From: Cycas panzhihuaensis
Taxonomy: Eukaryota > Cycadophyta
NCBI GenBank assembly: GCA_023213395.1
Contig: CM041465.1
Span: 249,309,741-249,373,740, forward strand
DNA: 64,000 nucleotides
Direction of reading: 5' to 3'
Position 1 is the first letter of the stretch. Every line of letters starts with the position of its first letter. A model generated the notes under the pieces. It saw only the letters and a program-made list of their open reading frames with translations, was not told where the DNA came from and did no database searches. Below are positions 43,414-54,691 of the stretch, one piece after another. The translations under genes and the position numbers were made by a program.

Positions 43414-46302
43414 TTCCTCCCTATAATAGTCAATTATATAAAAGACTGTCATATCAAATAAATCTCAAGTCTTCAAAAGTATGATGGATCAAATGATGTT
43501 ACACATGAATAAAAATCAACTGATATCCATATAAAGTAAATTCCATCTACCAAAATACATGGGTCATTAGCTGCTACAAATACTAGTTGAGTAAGAACTC
43601 CTTTTGTTTATGTGAATCAATTAGACTTAGAAAGAGTAACTATAAAATAGTCCCAACCCTTACTCATATAGGAGTATAGGCAGAAAAGTATACAAGTGCT
43701 AAGAGTAGCTTCTAAAAGTGTGTCTGACCTCTTGCTAAATAGGATTATCACTTCTTCAGCATCTAATGGTTAGAAATAAAATAGGCTCTATGGCCGTAAA
43801 TCACCACATGGGCTAAAAAAATGCCTCTTTGGGCTTTACAACGTTCCCTTATAGGGAAAATAACTAGTAATAAATGACTCAAAAATGATAGATGCGACTT
43901 AAATTGTTACATGAATGACTCTTTCTCATAATAAAGCTCAAAATAACACTCAATAGGTTCTCAAGAGCTAAAAAATTAAACTTTGGTATATGTTATCCCC
44001 CCATTTAGGGTATATTACATCAAAAAATATCATAGAACCTTAAGAATTGCATGTATATGCCTAAAGAAGCTGAAAAAATGAAGTAGGATGAAGATTTAAT
44101 AAAAACTTTAAACTTAAAAATGCATCAAAATAACTCCAAAAAATGTCAAATGACCTACCAACAAAAAGATCTCTTTGTTACAATCCCAATGCAATAGACT
44201 TGAGCAAAATCAGAGCCTCTTAGCTCAAGATATCATCAAAAAGGCAAAGGGTGGTCCATAAAAAATTAAAAATAAGGGGCTAGTCCCTATCACTAGTTGG
44301 CTACTAGTTAGGTAGCATCTCCATATGACTAGGGGCTGATGCATAAAGGGGTTAAGTGGACCTAAAATAATTATTCAATCTACCTTAATATAGATTTCCA
44401 AATGTAAAAAAAATATTAAACCCTTTGTAATAAAATTCATGTCCATCTACAATCAAACAAACTTGCAAAAAAATATTTAATAGATTTAAAATTTTATTCA
44501 TATCTACCACATGCCAAAATATTTTATCAATCCTAATTAGGGTTTCGAATCAAAATATTATTTTTACAAAGGGGACGACTGCCATTTAACTATGTAATTA
44601 TGATTATAGGGGCTACCACATGTGTTTGTAGAGTGATGTAGGGTTCGTCTACCATTATCATTTGTAGGGTGCCTTTGATCTCTATTCGTGAGTAACCGTC
44701 TTCATCTTCTTATGCATGTCTACCAATGTTTTTTTTATTGCAAGAGTGTTGGTCGCCATTACAAGTCTACAGTGGCGATGGGCAGTTCACGCCTCTTCTG
44801 TTCGTCTAAGCTTTCATAGATCTCAACATTTGATGATCTTCTTCTAAATAAGCTTTACAATGCTAACCTCATTGATCTCGTCAATGCTCTATAATGGGAT
44901 GTCACTTAGCTTACCAAAATAGAAATGGAAGCAGTAAAATCAAAATGAAATAAACACTCATAAATGTTGTAACTAACAGATATCCTCAAAATTCAAGTGT
45001 TAGGATTTAAAACTCTTCAAGATCCCTACGATGATATTGTGAGTAACACAATGCTTATTCAATGGTGTTAATAAATTATTTTTTAGTGCACAAGTCTAAA
45101 TCTACTCTGATATATGGAAATACTTGACTGTTAAGATCAAACATTATAATTTATATACTTACCCTTATTCTACATGTGCTAGATAAACTTAGTAAAATCT
45201 AGTAATCAAACCCCATACTACATTTAAAGGGTGAAATAGTTACTGACCTAAATGATGGAAGATAGAATCTTTCACAGTTCTTCACTAAATACAGATGATA
45301 AATACAAAGAGGGTATAAAATAATTATTAAATTTCAAAAACAACCATGGTTGCCTAGAAGTCTACAACCTTTGTATAGTTTTAGTACTAAGTTCTAAAAC
45401 CTTTTAATGAAAATGAAGTAAATGGAAACCCACTGTATATCTAAGCTTTTGATATTCTGTCAAACTAGGAGATAGAAGGGCCATTCTTTTCTTCAACGTC
45501 ACATGTAGCAGTACTAATAAAGTCTCCTTTATCATCGTCTAGCATATCAACTGCCATCTCCAAAATAGTTCTTCCAACAATAACTCTAGTCTATTCTATA
45601 AGCGCTATAAGAAAAACTCTCCTCCATACGTTAAAAGCATTAATATAGCAATAACTTAAATAATAAGACCATCAGTAGCAACCACACATGTTGAAGAATA
45701 TAAAAGTTCATTACACATTGGACTACAATAGAAAACTAGGCAATCCTCTTTTTTTTTTTATACATAAAAATAGTATAAATATACAACACATCTTTAGAGA
45801 AAACAACTCAAAATTTTTTCAAACTATGGAGTTAATTTTTGACTTCAGGATAGCCAAAAAGAACTCACTTAATTGCTACTAATAACTCCATTGTAATCTG
45901 CCTACTGGCATGCAAGGAGATTACTTTACACCAATTGTATATGTGCACCAAAAACTCCTCTTTGATGATGGTAAATATGTTAATTCTATATAGTGATTAG
46001 GCCTATATAAATAGCTAATCTGTAATAGCTTTAAAACACCTTCATTAGCCTTAAAAAGCATAATAATATAACTTTTAATAGCTCTTAATAGCCTAAAAAA
46101 AATAGCCCCTTCAAATGACAAAAATAGTCTCAAATATTTAGCAAAAATTATTTAAGAAATATGTACTAGGTTGGCTTTTCATAACTTGAAATAAACCTTT
46201 AATAGTAGATCACAATACGGGAATAATATATATTCTTTAAAAGAATAACAAGAAGGAAGGATAATATGTATTAAAGGTTTACAATGATGCACTCAAGGAT
46301 TG
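43414..46302 (-). other. Interior of the non-coding LTR element
   Basis: 2.9 kb with no recognisable protein. 44570-44860 is less AT-rich and has several CG dinucleotides, unlike its surroundings. Nothing else stands out. Confidence 0.6.
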
Positions 46303-46304
46303 AA

Positions 46305-46322
46305 CCTTGGGCTCTAATACCA
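46305..46322 (-). promoter_or_regulatory. Primer-binding site of the non-coding element
   Basis: Minus strand TGGTATTAGAGCCCAAGG directly after the LTR; one C-to-T change from the Met-tRNA complement in the first 12 bases. Confidence 0.88.
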
Positions 46323-46631
46323 TGTTAAGAATTAAAAGGACAATATACACAACATCTAATGGTAAGTAAAAGATAAAACAATAAAGTACAAGAAAGATGA
46401 AGTATGTACACAAATAAACACCATATATGGAGAATTGACCAAAACTCAAATTAGAGAGAATAAAAAAGTACATACTTATAGTACATGCTCACCATTGGTG
46501 AAAGAACCCCATTGGTCAACTTAGAGATGGTACACATCTCTATGTGGCCCATAACCTATAATATAAAAATATAAATAATAAAAAGAGATACTACATAAGG
46601 TTAATTATATAATTGGGTATTACACCTAACA
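46323..46631 (-). repeat. 5' LTR of the non-coding element
   Basis: 309 bp, same ends as the left copy. Followed by tattt at 46632-46636. Confidence 0.9.
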
Positions 46632-46636
46632 TATTT

Positions 46637-47744
46637 TGGAATCCTTTGATTTGAAGTAGATAGAATTACTCCACTTGTATTAAGTATATTTGTATCACTT
46701 GAGTTAGAGTCCACATCAACCATAATACATTTGCCTTTATCTTTTTTAATAACTTCCTCTTGATAGAATTCATCTTCATTAAAGATGACATCCTTGCTTA
46801 TGATGATTCTTTTACCCTTAGGTTCATATAATTTATAGGATCTTAATGTATCACTATATCCTATAAATATGCACTTAGTGCTTTTATCATTCAATTTTAG
46901 CCTTCTCTATTTTAGAACATATGTATATGCTATGCACCTAAATACTTTTAAGTGTTTGATACTTTTCTTGTAACCTATCTAAGCTTCTTCAGGTGCAACC
47001 CCTCTCACTACCTTTGCCATGTATTTATTTAATAAATAAATAACTGTATAAACAGCTTCTACCTAGTATTCATTACTAAAATGCTTATCCTTCATCATGC
47101 TCCTTGCCATCTCAATAATGGTCTTATTTTTTTTTTACCCTATTTTGTTGATGGGTATAACGATTAGTGAGTTATTTCCTTATCCCTTAGTACCCATAAT
47201 ATTCTTTGAAATGAATTCTCTCCCATTATCCAATATAAGGGTTAATATTTTATATCCATTTTATCTTTCAATTATCAGTTTAAAATCAATAAATCATTGA
47301 AGTGCATTTGACTTGAACTTGAGAAAATAAACCTAATTCATTCTCATAAAACTATAAATAAAGTTTTTAAAGTACTTAGCTCCTTTAAGTAAAGGCACAT
47401 CCATTGGTCCTCATAGATTTATGTATACTAAGTGAAGAGGCCTATTTACTCTATAGTTTTTATTAGAAAATATTTTCCTTTATCATTTGCCTAGTATACA
47501 ATCTTCACATACCTTTTTTTCATGTTCAATGTTATGTAAATCAACTACCATTTCTATCTTTTCCATTAATACTAAACTATTACAGTTCACATGGCTAAAT
47601 CTTTTATGTGAAGTCTTATTATCTATATTAATTGATGCCTTTAAGGTATAATAGTCATTTAGGGGTATGACTAACTTAAATAATCTATCACTTGTTAAGA
47701 AGACAAGGTCCCAATAACCTAAAACCGCCACCAAGATCTAAACT
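46637..47744 (-). pseudogene. Copia-2 integrase, broken
   Basis: Minus strand: the pre-integrase zinc region at 47483-47734 (SHKRFSHVNCNSLVLMEKIE, then KVCEDCILGK), a worn core, and the C-terminal part at 46601-46894 (STKCIFIGYSDTLRSYKLYE, RIIISKDVIFNEDEF). The HxxxH and CxxC ligands are present in the zinc region. The core catalytic residues are not readable with certainty between 47000 and 47400. Confidence 0.86.
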
Positions 47745-47749
47745 ATTTT
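47745..47749. repeat. Target duplication atttt, left copy
   Basis: Matches 48285-48289. Removing the solo LTR and one copy restores a continuous frame (LEAKIV...ILVAVLGYWD) in Copia-2. Confidence 0.8.
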
Positions 47750-48284
47750 TGTAACTAGTTATAGGAATCGAAATTAAAATTTAACATGCAAGTTCTTAAA
47801 TTAGAGATAATACAATGAAATGAATGAGAAAGCCAAGAATCATATATACACCCAATATAACGTGGTAAAACCCTAACAGTATACTAGGGAAATATCCACA
47901 CAGGAAAGGTATTAATCTTTATTATCAAGAATGGAGAAATGTACATAATTTGTAGCAGAGTGCTCACATCAACAACAACCAGCTGCCCAACTCCTCACAG
48001 TATATACAATACATTGAACACCATCAACATAATGAAAAATGCCCTAAATTGGGCTACATGAGAGAGTCATATAAGGCACAAATCTTGATCATAGAATCTA
48101 AGGTATTTTGAGTGAACGACCATAATTCTCTTTACAATTTAATATACTTTCCAGTGCTAGCTTTTTGGGTCAGGGGATATCACCCCCGAACCCCCTTTTT
48201 GTGGGGAGTGTTCCATGCCCCCCACACCCCCTTGGAACCCCCCGAGAAAGGTTTGGGGAGAAACCGCACTGCCAACCTGTCAAA
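47750..48284 (-). mobile_element. Solo LTR of an unseen LTR retrotransposon
   Basis: 535 bp between 5 bp duplications, with no second copy in the window. On the minus strand the end portion has the features of a copia LTR (aataaagattaat poly(A)-type signal, gggttttaccacgt). The start reads TTTGAC where TG is expected; the other end is CA (minus strand GTTACA). A C/G-rich block at 48180-48246 is unlike the rest. A solo LTR arises by recombination between two LTRs of one element. Confidence 0.78.
48180..48246 (-). promoter_or_regulatory. G-quadruplex-type motif in the solo LTR
   Basis: The minus strand has five runs of five or six G within about 65 bases (48187-48191, 48194-48198, 48215-48220, 48225-48229, 48239-48244 as C-runs). 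An embedded gttcc...ggaac pair could also fold. Function unknown. Confidence 0.7.
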
Positions 48285-48289
48285 ATTTT

Positions 48290-48775
48290 AGCCTCCAAAC
48301 CATTGTTGCCACATTATCTAACATCACTTATCATTTGACCCTTAACAACTATTATCCCATTCTTCAACTTATCCCTAGTTATGCACTCATTATTTTTAAA
48401 GATAACTTTATATTTTTGGTCCATCATTTGTCTAACCAATATCAAGTTAGTCTCTCTAAAATTTATTTGGATGGCTACACTGCATTTACCTATTCCATCT
48501 TAAGTAGTATTATCCCTAAACATGATTTTACTTATTTGAGTATTGTCCAACTTTTAAAATCATTATTTCTTATATATCATATGAGTAGAGTAATGTTAGC
48601 TAATATACCAACTATTATCCTCTTCATTTAAGTAGTATTATCCCTAAACATGATTTTACTTGTTTGAGTATTGTCCAACTTTTTAAATTATTCTTTCTTA
48701 TATATCATGTGAGTAGAGTAACGTTAGTTAATATACCAACTATCATCCTCTTCATTGGCTCAAAGACTTGATAGG
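48290..48775 (-). pseudogene. Copia-2 aspartic protease with duplicated active-site segment
   Basis: Minus strand: EEDDSWYIN followed by a stop, RYSTHM, YKKE, then KLDNTQTSKIMFRDNTT, and after the duplication DGIGKCSVAIQ, VRQMMDQKYKVIFKNNECI. This follows the copia protease (W..DSGCS.HM...K..F..LD, V.FGDN.T, GKG...I), with Asp read as Asn and Gly-Cys as Arg-Tyr. A 128 bp tandem duplication (48501-48756) repeats exactly the segment from before the active site to DNTT. Confidence 0.84.
48501..48756. repeat. Two tandem copies of a 128 bp unit
   Basis: 48501-48628 and 48629-48756, both starting taagtagtattatccctaaa (the second shares its first bases with the end of the first). About ten differences, mostly transitions. 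Lies in the protease region of Copia-2. Confidence 0.92.
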
Positions 48776-48779
48776 AAAA

Positions 48780-49721
48780 GACTTTCACTTTTCTTTGGTT
48801 CTTTGACTTTTGTGTTTGCTACTCCTCTTTGCATATTAGATTTTTTTGTGAAATAATTATTTTCTAAGTCTATTTTTATGGTAATAGGAGTATTATATTC
48901 TTCCTCTACCTCTAGGACTCCTTCTTCTTTATTATTAATTCCTTCCCATTAGACTTTATACTCTACCTCTTTTTTGAGGTCCAAAACCTTATCCTTAATT
49001 GTAATTAAATTGGCCTTAATAGAATTATCTTTGTCCTTGACCTTGTTCTTAATGGAATTAACCTTGATCTTAACCTTTATAAAATTAACCTTGTCCTTAA
49101 TAAAATTGACCTTAGTAAAATTATTCTTAGTTTCTAAAGTTCTATCCTCTTCCTTTAAGAGATTGTCCTCTTCCCATAGAATTTTAGCCTCCATATCTAC
49201 CCTAATCTTTATCTTAGGGGTAAATACATGTTCTACGGACTCACTACCATCTTTTTTCTTTTTAAGTACTAATAACATAGAACTAAGTTGGTTAACCTTA
49301 AGTGTTGTAAGGTCTTTATAAACCTTAATACTTATAACTATCATCTCAAACCTCTTGTTATTCATCTTATATTTTTTAAATATGGTCCTTAATGTTTAAA
49401 GTTTTGATGTAATAGCTCCTTCCTTGATTATTTTTAAAGTATTTTATATCTCTTTTGATATAGTTACTTCACTAGATCTTAGAAAGATATGGCCCTTTAA
49501 TATGGAGAAGATGAATTCCAAGGCTTCATTATCTTTATTTTCATTCTTTTTGAAGGTCTTCTTTTCATTTGCATAGCTTTGAGATCAAATGTACCATATC
49601 CATTATTAATTAGGTCTTATATATCTTTTGATATAAAAATAGGCTTCATCCTATGACTCCAATTTCAAAAATTGACATAATCAAACTTAAGTATTAGTAC
49701 ATTACTTATGCTAGAAACCAT
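48780..49721 (-). pseudogene. gag: Copia-2 gag with a repetitive Lys-rich tail
   Basis: A likely start is the ATG at 49719-49721. The minus strand reads MVSSISNVLILKFDYVNF, NWSHRMKPIFISKDI and LINNGYGTFDL (N-terminal copia gag pattern), then an open 138-codon piece (48949-49365) with FEMIVISIKVYKDLTTLKVN, QLSSMLLVLKKKK (the late gag segment DLSTL.V.EL...L...E). The following part, KVNFIKDKVNFIKVKIKVNS and on, is built of near-repeats of about 24 bp where relatives have a Gly/Arg-rich stretch and a CCHC knuckle; no knuckle is visible. Confidence 0.82.
49005..49125 (-). repeat. Minisatellite of about 24 bp within Copia-2 gag
   Basis: Five or so imperfect units on the minus strand of the type aaggttaattttattaagga, coding KVNFIKDK-like octapeptides. 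Confidence 0.65.
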
Positions 49722-51572
49722 GATAAAGAAATTACCTTAAAATATAAACTATTTTAAAAAGATAAAGTGATTTAATGAAGGATTAGAAAATGTACTAAAT
49801 AAGTTAATAAGAGGAATTTAAACATAAGCCAAATTACCCCCCTTCAAGTTTAGGACATGTAGAAGTTCCCTAATTAAGATTCATCCTCCTCTAAGATAAA
49901 GACTTTTATTTTAGATTATGATTATAGAGTGAAGTTTTTGCTAAATTTGTTTAAAGGGTCAATTCCTAGGAAGCCCATAAATTTTGCATCAACTTTGAAT
50001 ATAATAAAAGTACATCCAATAATTTCAAAAATATTCAAATGACCATTCACTTTGTATAAATTAAAATGCAAGTCCAATACTTTAAATGCCACTTAATCCT
50101 AGCACCTTATGGCAAAGTTATTCCTTAAATAGCATAAGGAGGTCAAATTTAATGAAGAAGCTCTTAGTACATAAATTGTAATAAAAAATTTACATCAACT
50201 TTAACTCATTAAATAGACCACCAAATGTAAACCTAATATTGGCATGTGACCACTTATTTCGTTTGAGTGAAAGTGAAGATCACTTTAAAGTTGATGGATC
50301 TAAAAATAGGCCTCATAAGTGACAGTTATACTTGTTGAAGTAATCACAAGTACTCAAATTAAGGTAGGCTTCTTGAAATATAGTTAACCCCTTTTAAAAA
50401 GATCTTCTGGTTACTTGGTTATTTTATGTGACCTATAAGAATGAGATTGCCTTTGAATGAGATTATGTAAGCTTTCCAAATATAAGATATAGGAATGAAT
50501 ATAATAATGAGAATGTGATTTACTCCTAGATAAACTCTTTAAATTAAGATTAAAAAAAAAAAAACTTAGCCACACTTAACTATATCAATGACCATTTGTA
50601 TCAGAACATATACACTTGTATGGTTTCATATAAGAGAGATGTAGTACATTGAACGATTGTTATAACATATCATAAATGTGACATGAAATACATACATTTA
50701 GATGCAAATGTCATAATGGCCACCTAAATATACTATTTAATTATGAAGATAAGGGCCTTGGGCAACATGATGGATAGAGAGGATTCATTATACATTGCTT
50801 TAAACCAAATAGTAATTATGAGATAAACACAAAAAAAATGTACTAGTGTAATCACATATATCATCAAAATGTTGTAAACCACAAATATATAATCACAAAT
50901 ATGTAGATGCACCAAACTAAATCTTACATGGTATAATATAGGATTCTGTTAATTATATTTAGATGCAATATGATTTAATGCATAAGATACATAATCTAAA
51001 TATGTACACACTTTATAAGACTTCATATGTAAATAACAAGATATACAAATAGTTGAATTTGAACTAGATATTAAAAAATAAACATTCATTACCTAGATTC
51101 TCAAAGGAGGTGTATATAAGGTAGATAGTAAAGATAATTTAGCTTCTCTCATATTGGGAAGCTACTAGGTCAAGAGCAAGGATCACAACACCACTCAAAT
51201 TAGATACAGATCCACAACCAAAGTTTACCTAAATTATGAAGTATAAAATATGCAATTTCCCAAATATATAAATACATAATATATAAAATAAGTAATGAGG
51301 GTCAAACACAAAGACGTAATGATGGCGTGATAGATTATACAAATGATAACTAAATCAGACACTCATGTGATGTAATACAAGAACTAAAGAAATAAGAGGA
51401 ACCCAAAAAAATTACACACTATAAATTAACCATAATATCAATTAATCTATGAAACAAAAAGTGCATTTTTAGATAGACATACAATATGCAAGGTTCCTTC
51501 AAATACTAGTACAAGCATATATTACTATGCAAACGTAAGTATTGATAAGAGCTTAATGGCTCTAATGTTAAA
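49722..51572 (-). other. Leader of Copia-2
   Basis: About 1.85 kb, AT-rich, no coding frame. The primer-binding site near 51560-51571 is worn (minus strand taacattagagc against TGGTATCAGAGC). Confidence 0.6.
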
Positions 51573-51813
51573 TGATGGATATCATGAGCAATAAATAAAT
51601 AATAACAAATTAGAGAAGAGCATAACATCGATCATATGGAGTGATGGTATTAATAAACACTAGGTTTTTCAAACCCCATGGATAAATAAGTGGGAGCGAG
51701 AGAGTTTGGCACACCTTTCAAGGTCCACCACCACCTAGCATTGACAAATATCAGAGAAAGTGAGTCACCTCTAAGATATAAGATATAGCCTCAATGTGGG
51801 CTTTATCCCAATA
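51573..51813 (-). repeat. 5' LTR of Copia-2
   Basis: 241 bp, matching 41198-41438 over the whole length with about 20 per cent differences by eye and no net length change. Confidence 0.9.
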
Positions 51814-51998
51814 AAAAATAATAAATGATAATTTAATATATGAAAATTAATATTGTATAATTGTTCATGAGAGTTATTTTATATACAAGTTTTTAACTCT
51901 TCATGTTTTTATATTACATTCTTTCAAATCTAATTTATTATTAATATTAATTAATCTTTATTACCATGGCCTTATTAATAATTATAGGGTTCATGACA
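51814..51998 (-). repeat. 3' LTR of Gyp-B, part beyond Copia-2
   Basis: Matches 54783-54966 (aataaatgataattta, tataattgttcat, tttattattaata, ttaccat-gccttattaataat). The other part, 41105-41197, matches 54708-54782. The adjoining minus-strand aaatgggaaggaaa (51999-52012) is the polypurine tract. Confidence 0.82.
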
Positions 51999-52012
51999 TT
52001 TCCTTCCCATTT

Positions 52013-52829
52013 GAGGATTGCAAGGCTTGTGAATGACTACCATGATTATGTAACCAAAGCTTGGCTATGCAGGATATTAATGATTGTATATTAGTTGGAC
52101 AATTTACAATAGGTGTATTACTATATCTTTGTTGGATTATTTATTACTTGTATTAAATAGGGATTGTCAGAAGATGGAGCTATGGTTGAAGCTAATGAGT
52201 CTTTTAATAATGTGTTATGAATTGGTCGTATTGCATAAAGTAAATTTAGGTCATAAAACCAACATGATCAATGTTATCAAATATGGATTTAAAGTTAGTT
52301 TTAAATATTCCAAAGAACTAGTAGGGATTTCCATTTAAACAAAAATTAAATTAAATTTCTTGACGATTGAGCCCATACGTACCTAGTTCTCAGAGTTATT
52401 CAATACTAAGCACAACATATATAGAATTAAGGGGTAACACATAGTAATCTATTATGAATGTAAGCATTTCCAGCTATAATTATTAATGAGATATTTTTCC
52501 ATCAGAAGTTTTAAAATGGTTGCCCATTATAGATATATGAAACACCTTGGATTTGTCAATATAAAGACCTAATCTTATGGCAAAATTTATGTTAATAAAA
52601 TTATGCATATTGATAGGGTTAATCAAAATAATCACAATTTCCTTTTGTAGGAGCCATTATAGTTTGATTATGTCAAGGTTTTAGACTTTTGATATGGCTT
52701 TTAATAAAATAAAATGTTGTTCATTATCAATAAGTGTTTCTTGGATAGATTGTAAATCATCAATGATGTCTGGTTTGACATTGTATTGTCACACTCGATA
52801 AGATATAACTATCATCATTTATAGTATGA
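52013..52829 (-). other. 3' untranslated region of Gyp-B
   Basis: Region between gag end and polypurine tract. No gypsy pol motif on either strand; an 84-codon plus-strand frame at 52084 has no family features. Confidence 0.55.
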
Positions 52830-53690
52830 TTTATTATGGCCAAGGAACCTTTTTCTATTACAATGAAAATGAGTCTTGTTCTTCTTATTTTGAGAAGAAG
52901 AAGGAGGGGTAGTACTAGATTGTTATGCTAGTAAGACATAACATGATGCCCATGCTTTGTGTTTAGATTCTGCATTCATGGTCAAAGCAATAATAGAGGC
53001 CAAGGATTTGGGCTAAAAAATTTATACTTCTATAATAATTTTAAGTTGAAGATTAGCTTGGTATAATTAATTTATATCTTCATTAAAGATTCTTACTTTA
53101 AGATATAATTTCTCAAAGCACTTTATAAATTCATTGACTAAGACTTAATTTTTAAAATAATATGATAGGTAAATTTTATAAGGCATAAAGTTAGGCCCTT
53201 CAATATATTATCAAAGTACCTTAAGAAAAGAATCCCAACAAGAATGCTTCTATCCTTTATACCATTTATATGCCCAAATATAGATGTATCCTTAAAGATG
53301 ATTTATGCCAAAATGGGTCTTATCATCTTCATTCTCAATGGCCATAACTTCAGAGGCACTTGCGAGCCTAACAACCCATTTATTGATATCTATAGATACT
53401 TTGATGTTGTAATTTAGGATAGTGGCATGCTTCCTATATTGAATTGGGCATTTAGAAATATCTACATTTCCTCACAATGATGGGTTTCTAGATGGTTTTC
53501 CATAAGATAAATTAAATAACATATTTATAATTTCACTAAGAGATTTCTCTAGTGAATTAAGATGGTGCAATGTTGAGATTTCAATTGGTTTCCCATTAGA
53601 AAAGCAAAATAATATTTTTGTTATTTATTTGAGAGGTTCTCCTAGCATGTAAAAATAGTTGATAATAACATTTTCATCTTTGTTAACCAT
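52830..53690 (-). pseudogene. gag: Gyp-B gag, broken
   Basis: One minus-strand frame with scattered stops. MVNKDENVIINYFYMLGEPL, then NGKPIEISTLHHLNSLEKSL, the core DISKCPIQYRKHATILNYNI, DINKWVVRLASASEVMAIEN, THFGINHL, YEFIKCFEKLYLKVRIFNED-type segment (VNEFIKCFEKLY), and PKSLASIIALTMNAESK follow the Ty3/gypsy gag pattern (W......A......K......L.G.A..W, then VN.Y...F..L). A knuckle remnant THFHCNRKRFLGHNKSYYK lies at the C-terminus (52830-52890). Stops fall mainly at Gln or Trp positions. Confidence 0.75.
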
Positions 53691-54677
53691 TCTTGAACAC
53701 TTTTTATAGTGAAGCATGGTTAGCTTATGAGTGCCTCATCTGAGCTCCACCATTGGATGATATTTTCAATGTTGTTGATGAAAGACTCAAGAATAAAGAT
53801 TAAGAAAGGTATATAAGCCTATGCATGCAAGAATTGGTGACAAAATTAAATCAACATAGACTTGGAATGATGTTTGAGAGGTTAAGAACTAGTTGGCTAC
53901 TATGTCATTCACAAAATTACTTCAAAACATAAGTCTATAAACTTAAGAAGGGAAAAAGATTTATATTAATATTGGGGTATATAGGATAGATGAAATGGTG
54001 GTGAAAGCATTATCTTTTGGAGTCAAACTCATAGATGATTAAAAATATATTAGTTTTTTTTGGCATTATGAGATCTTATGTTAATTCGAAAAGAAAATTT
54101 AGTTAAGTTTGGGAAAATTGTTAAATTTTAATTAAATAGAATATTCTTATATTTAAATGTGAATATTCCAAATCAAATAAAAGGGCAGCTAAGGTTTTAG
54201 GTAATGATAATTAGACAAAAAATAAATCATCATGAGCTAAAAGAATATTATGTATTTGTAACATAGGGATGACAAGATTTCTACATTAATTGTAGCAAAG
54301 GTTAAAAACAAGGGAACCAAGCACAAACACCTACAAAGGAAATTATGCAAATATACCCATAGAGGGAATCATGCAAGACACATAGAAAAGTAATGCAACC
54401 ACAACTTTAAAAAAGCATAGATACATTAATGGCTAAAGTATGATAACATAATGGTGATGCTGAGAGTAATATAGATTGTTAAGATTAAGAACACAAGGAC
54501 CCATAGATGGAGAGTACCAAGAACAATATAAATAGAGATATAAGGGCCTAAATAGAGACACTAATAGATAGTGAAGATGTACACAACAAGGATAGATATC
54601 TAGGAACAAGATTTTTTAAATCATAAGAAGGAAATCCTATATAAAGACAGGAAAGAAGGCATCTTACTAAGGATTAT
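53691..54677 (-). other. Leader of Gyp-B
   Basis: About 1 kb between primer-binding site and gag. No coding frame seen. Confidence 0.5.
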
Positions 54678-54689
54678 GCTATAATACCA
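54678..54689 (-). promoter_or_regulatory. Primer-binding site of Gyp-B
   Basis: Minus strand TGGTATTATAGC, two changes from TGGTATCAGAGC, preceded by ag and the LTR end CCA exactly as in Gyp-A. Confidence 0.72.
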
Positions 54690-54691
54690 CT

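Larger units (their letters stand above)
43083..46631 (-). mobile_element. Non-coding LTR element (LARD-like), 3.55 kb
   Basis: Two LTRs (43083-43413 and 46323-46631), polypurine tract, and a Met-tRNA primer-binding site give a minus-strand element with an exact 5 bp target duplication. The 2.9 kb interior has no gag or pol motif on either strand; open frames are at most 70 codons. The LTRs are similar in sequence and differ mainly by C/T and G/A changes and by a TA/GA microsatellite in the left one. It fits a large retrotransposon derivative, mobilised only in trans. Removing it closes the Copia-2 frame (QRIPKY followed by IQRGHKPQD). Confidence 0.9.
41198..51813 (-). mobile_element. Copia-2: minus-strand Ty1/copia with two nested insertions
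   Basis: LTRs of 241 bp at both ends (41198-41438 and 51573-51813), gag, protease, integrase, reverse transcriptase and RNase H in copia order. It carries a 3.55 kb LTR element (43083-46631) and a solo LTR (47750-48284); without them it is about 6.5 kb. Flanks taaaa and aaaaa may be the target duplication. It is inserted in the 3' LTR of Gyp-B. The reading frame closes across both nested inserts. Stops are at many Gln and Trp codons. Confidence 0.9.

Noticed and set aside
48215-48631. 138-codon plus-strand frame
   Set aside because: It spans the solo LTR boundary and antisense protease; starts in the C-rich block. No independent protein signal.
48974-49321. 115-codon Leu-rich plus-strand frame
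   Set aside because: Antisense of the Lys-rich repeat in Copia-2 gag; Lys codons read as Leu/Phe on the other strand.
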